Part shown: one piece after another, positions 61,663-64,000 of the stretch
Layout: every line of letters starts with the position of its first letter
How positions within the stretch are numbered: position 1 is the first letter of the stretch
NCBI GenBank assembly: GCA_963717445.1
Contig: OY970334.1
Location: 3,224,001-3,288,000, forward strand
Reading direction: 5' to 3'
DNA length: 64,000 bases
DNA from: JAGVPT01 sp963717445
Lineage (GTDB): Bacteria > Bacteroidota > Ignavibacteria > UBA10030 > UBA8401
Notes under the pieces: generated by a model
Databases searched by the model: none
What the model saw: only the letters and a program-made list of their open reading frames with translations
Told to the model about the DNA's origin: nothing
Made by a program: the position numbers and the translations under genes

Positions 61663-63486
61663 ATGAGCAGTTCGTATCATACGTTTCATATTCCAGTCAT
61701 GGGAACGGGGCACTCTGTCGACACCCCGATACGCGTAGCTCCTTTGGGGATCACCTCTGTCATCTCAATTGTCGATGATTTATTGTTGGAGCGGATCCGT
61801 AAACACTACAACGAAAAATTCGGCATCGCGTACGAGAAGATACCCCGCTATGCTGAAGACGGCAGGGCGCGAAGAATTACCGCGTACCTGGAAACGGTGA
61901 GCGAAATTGTCCAAAGGAAAATGAATGCCATAAAGGCGCTTCCTTTTTTTGCCGAGAACGACAAGAAAAAATATTTTGAACTTCTACCCGACAATTCCAA
62001 CCCAAAAAGAGAGTACGCAAAACTTGTAAGGATGAAACCGGGGCTTGAACGGGAAGCGCTGGAAAAAGAATTGACTCATACGATGGTGCCCGGATCCATC
62101 GATGTGAACATTATGGTAAAACTCGACCGCATCAACGTCGATAAACATGGCAAACCCCTGAGCGAAGAATTCACCGATGCGAAAGCCGCTTTCAGGGGAT
62201 ATGCAAACAGTTCACTCAGGTCGAGCATCATTCTGTCTGCCGGCATCAACCAGAGTCTTTTCGGATACATTACCCGCTTCAGGGATTTTTACAGAGACAC
62301 AACCGGCGAAATGAAAAAGAAAATCATTTTGAAGGTGACCGATTTCCGCTCGACGCTTATTCAAGGGAGGCTTCTCGCGAAAAAGGGGCTTGAGGTATTC
62401 GAATTCCGTATCGAATCTGGGTTAAATTGCGGCGGGCACGCGTTTGCTTCGAACGGCCACCTGCTTCCCAGTCTGTTAAAGGAATTCAGAGAGAAACGGG
62501 ATGAACTCGTGGCAGAGTTTCAACCCCTTATCAAAAAATATTATGAGACGATAGGATGGGAGTACCCGAAAGTGGCTGAGAACACGCGTCCGCTGATTAC
62601 CGTGCAAGGAGGGATCGGCACAAACGGTGAGATGCGGAGAATGATGGAGGATTTCGGCATGGACCGGACAGGATGGGCCAGCCCGTTTCTCCTTGTGCCG
62701 GAGGCCACGTGTGTGGACGATGCAACACGCGAGTTGTTGAAGGAGGCGGGAGAAGACGATCTCTATGTGAGCGGTTTCTCGCCCCTTGGCGTTCCGTTCA
62801 ATAACGTACGCCGGAGTGGGTCTGAAATCTCGATCCACAAAAAGGCCGAAGATGGAAAGCCCGGCTCAGCTTGTCCCAAAGGATTTCTTATCTCGAACAC
62901 GGAGTACACGGCGTTTCCAATTTGCGTCGCATCGAGAGAGTACCAAAAGCAAAAGCTTACTGTGATCGACACTGCCGATATGCCAGCGGCAGAAAAAGAA
63001 AAAGCACGACGTGCAGTCATTGACAAGGCGTGCCTCTGTGAACATCTTGGCAATGGTGCCCTTATTGCGCTCGGTATTGTACCGGCATCGAACTCGCCCC
63101 AGGCAATTTGCCCCGGCCCAAACATTGCATGGTTTAAAAAACTGTACACGCTGAAAGAGATGGTCGACCACATTTACGGGCGGGGCGAGTCGCTAGTTCC
63201 CTCCGAACGCCCCCACATGTTCGCGAAAGAGATACAGATGTACGTCGATTATTTTGAAAAGATCGTGCAGCGGTGCGGCTTCACCGACATGGAAATCAAA
63301 AAACTGCGTGAGTTTAAAGCCAACCTCGAGAACGGAATGGAATTGTGTCTCCAATTTGCGGCGAAGACGCCGTATGAAGGCGAAAACCTGGCATCCATTC
63401 CTCCATGCGTTGAAAAGGAGAAAGCCCGGCTAAATTCCATTTTTGCTGAATTTGAAAGTGAAATTTTGGTGACCGTGGCTCGATGA
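61663..63486 (+). CDS. Conserved protein of unknown function, possible FMN TIM barrel
   Basis: A 607-residue cytoplasmic protein typical of the Bacteroidota but with no assigned role that I know. It opens with FHIPVMGTGHSVDTPIRVAPLGITSVISIVDD. The middle has GLNCGGHAF and LITVQGGIGTNGEMRRMMEDFGMDRTGWASPFLLVPE, which recalls the phosphate-binding end of nitronate-monooxygenase/IMPDH-type FMN barrels. Cys-rich segments (ACPKGFL, KACLCEHLGNGAL, AICPGPN) could bind a metal or FeS cluster. ATG 61663 follows AAGGAG. The 514 bp after it show no convincing gene. Confidence 0.75.
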   Translation: MSSSYHTFHIPVMGTGHSVDTPIRVAPLGITSVISIVDDLLLERIRKHYNEKFGIAYEKIPRYAEDGRARRITAYLETVSEIVQRKMNAIKALPFFAENDKKKYFELLPDNSNPKREYAKLVRMKPGLEREALEKELTHTMVPGSIDVNIMVKLDRINVDKHGKPLSEEFTDAKAAFRGYANSSLRSSIILSAGINQSLFGYITRFRDFYRDTTGEMKKKIILKVTDFRSTLIQGRLLAKKGLEVFEFRIESGLNCGGHAFASNGHLLPSLLKEFREKRDELVAEFQPLIKKYYETIGWEYPKVAENTRPLITVQGGIGTNGEMRRMMEDFGMDRTGWASPFLLVPEATCVDDATRELLKEAGEDDLYVSGFSPLGVPFNNVRRSGSEISIHKKAEDGKPGSACPKGFLISNTEYTAFPICVASREYQKQKLTVIDTADMPAAEKEKARRAVIDKACLCEHLGNGALIALGIVPASNSPQAICPGPNIAWFKKLYTLKEMVDHIYGRGESLVPSERPHMFAKEIQMYVDYFEKIVQRCGFTDMEIKKLREFKANLENGMELCLQFAAKTPYEGENLASIPPCVEKEKARLNSIFAEFESEILVTVAR

Positions 63487-64000
63487 AGTGGCATGATGTG
63501 GCTTACTGTATTGTGAACGAAGAAGCTCTCACTCCTCCCGCCTTTTCCCTCTCCGTAATTCATTTACCCGCTCGTGATAATCGAAGCTTCACGGGCCCTC
63601 ATCGTCGGAACCACTGAGACCGGTTTTCTTGATTTGCTGCTGGAGGTGAAGATGAACGCACTTTTCAGCACGGATTTTCTGATGGGACGGTCGTTTTTCT
63701 GAAGTGAAGGAAGAGAATTTTTTCAGAGGAGCTTTTCACGCGATATAAATGGGGGCTTTGACCCGTAGGACGTGCTGATCTCAGCAGATGGACTATGGGT
63801 TTTTTGTTTTACCGCGAATCACGAAACTGTTGGGTCACCGCACGGCATCATTACAAGCTCAATTATTCGTAGCTGCATCTTACGCGAAACTCTATATAGA
63901 AGTAGTCGAACTTGGGAAATCGCAACTCCGGTTGAGCAATAGTTTTCCATCCCGATTCAGGGATTTGTAACGGATTCCATCAATCCCGCAATTGCAAGTT

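Noticed and set aside
63788..63970. 60-codon open frame near the right edge
   Set aside because: No family resemblance and no start signal; the 514-bp tail looks non-coding or holds an unrecognised fragment.

Overview
The window is bacterial, of about 50 % GC and densely coding. It most likely comes from the Bacteroidota/Chlorobiota (FCB) side of the tree, probably Ignavibacteria or a close relative. The main evidence is a type IX secretion C-terminal sorting domain (NYPNPFNPSTKISF at the end of the 36.8-39.1 kb gene), a GWxTD-domain lipoprotein, a DUF4905-like protein, weak or missing Shine-Dalgarno sites on many genes, and RecD2-type rather than RecBCD-type recombination. This is inference from protein families; there is no rRNA or tRNA in the window to confirm it.

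Layout. 0-5.3 kb: truncated hutH (minus strand), a frameshifted DUF4905-like gene, a PhzF-family isomerase and a membrane FeS oxidoreductase of the HdrD/ETF-linked type. 5.3-8.4 kb: an IS481-like integrase with eroded catalytic residues, directly upstream of a PhoB/PhoR-type two-component system. 8.4-9.1 kb: a non-coding element full of perfect hairpins. 9.1-13.8 kb: a polyphosphate-flavoured block (CHAD domain in two ORFs, SixA, two thymidylate-kinase-like proteins, Ppx/GppA-HD). 13.8-20.1 kb, minus strand: DoxX and a TolC/RND/MFP efflux operon. 20.5-27.3 kb: a TPR protein, then a porin, pstS-pstC-pstA-pstB and phoU with a possible Pho box in front. 27.4-35.2 kb: ferredoxin, a membrane metallopeptidase-TPR protein, the GWxTD lipoprotein, a family-9 glycosyltransferase and RecD2. 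35.2-36.6 kb: an intact IS4-family insertion sequence with a 9-bp target duplication. 36.8-44.1 kb: T9SS cargo, HIT protein, N6-adenine methylase and a pair of M16 peptidases, the catalytic one broken by an in-frame TGA. 44.3-48.7 kb: MarR regulator, nitroreductase, DoxX, VOC dioxygenase, YceI and pirin. 49.0-52.8 kb: NtrB/NtrC-like pair with a 2-hydroxyacid dehydrogenase. 53-56.7 kb: small envelope proteins, then an ECF sigma / anti-sigma-HEAT / DUF4097 operon. 57-63.5 kb: DUF6483-like protein, dienelactone hydrolase, ilvD, an RsbRD_N-like protein and a 607-residue protein of unknown function.

The most unusual signal is not a gene. Many intergenic gaps carry degenerate tandem arrays with a strict short period (7 bp most often, also 9 and 10 bp). 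They usually come as two inverted copies separated by a spacer, so the transcript can fold into long hairpins (25-29 bp with one wobble or mismatch in the best cases). Each locus has its own repeat word, but both arms of a locus share it. Similar arrays also lie in frame inside hutH and the T9SS gene and supply the last codons of recD2 and the nitroreductase gene, and the IS4 element has jumped into one arm. I know of no named element that fits the whole set.

Functionally, the phosphate genes (PhoBR, pst-phoU with a porin, and the polyphosphate block) form a coherent phosphate theme over the first 27 kb. The second half is a mix of stress-response, envelope and regulatory genes.
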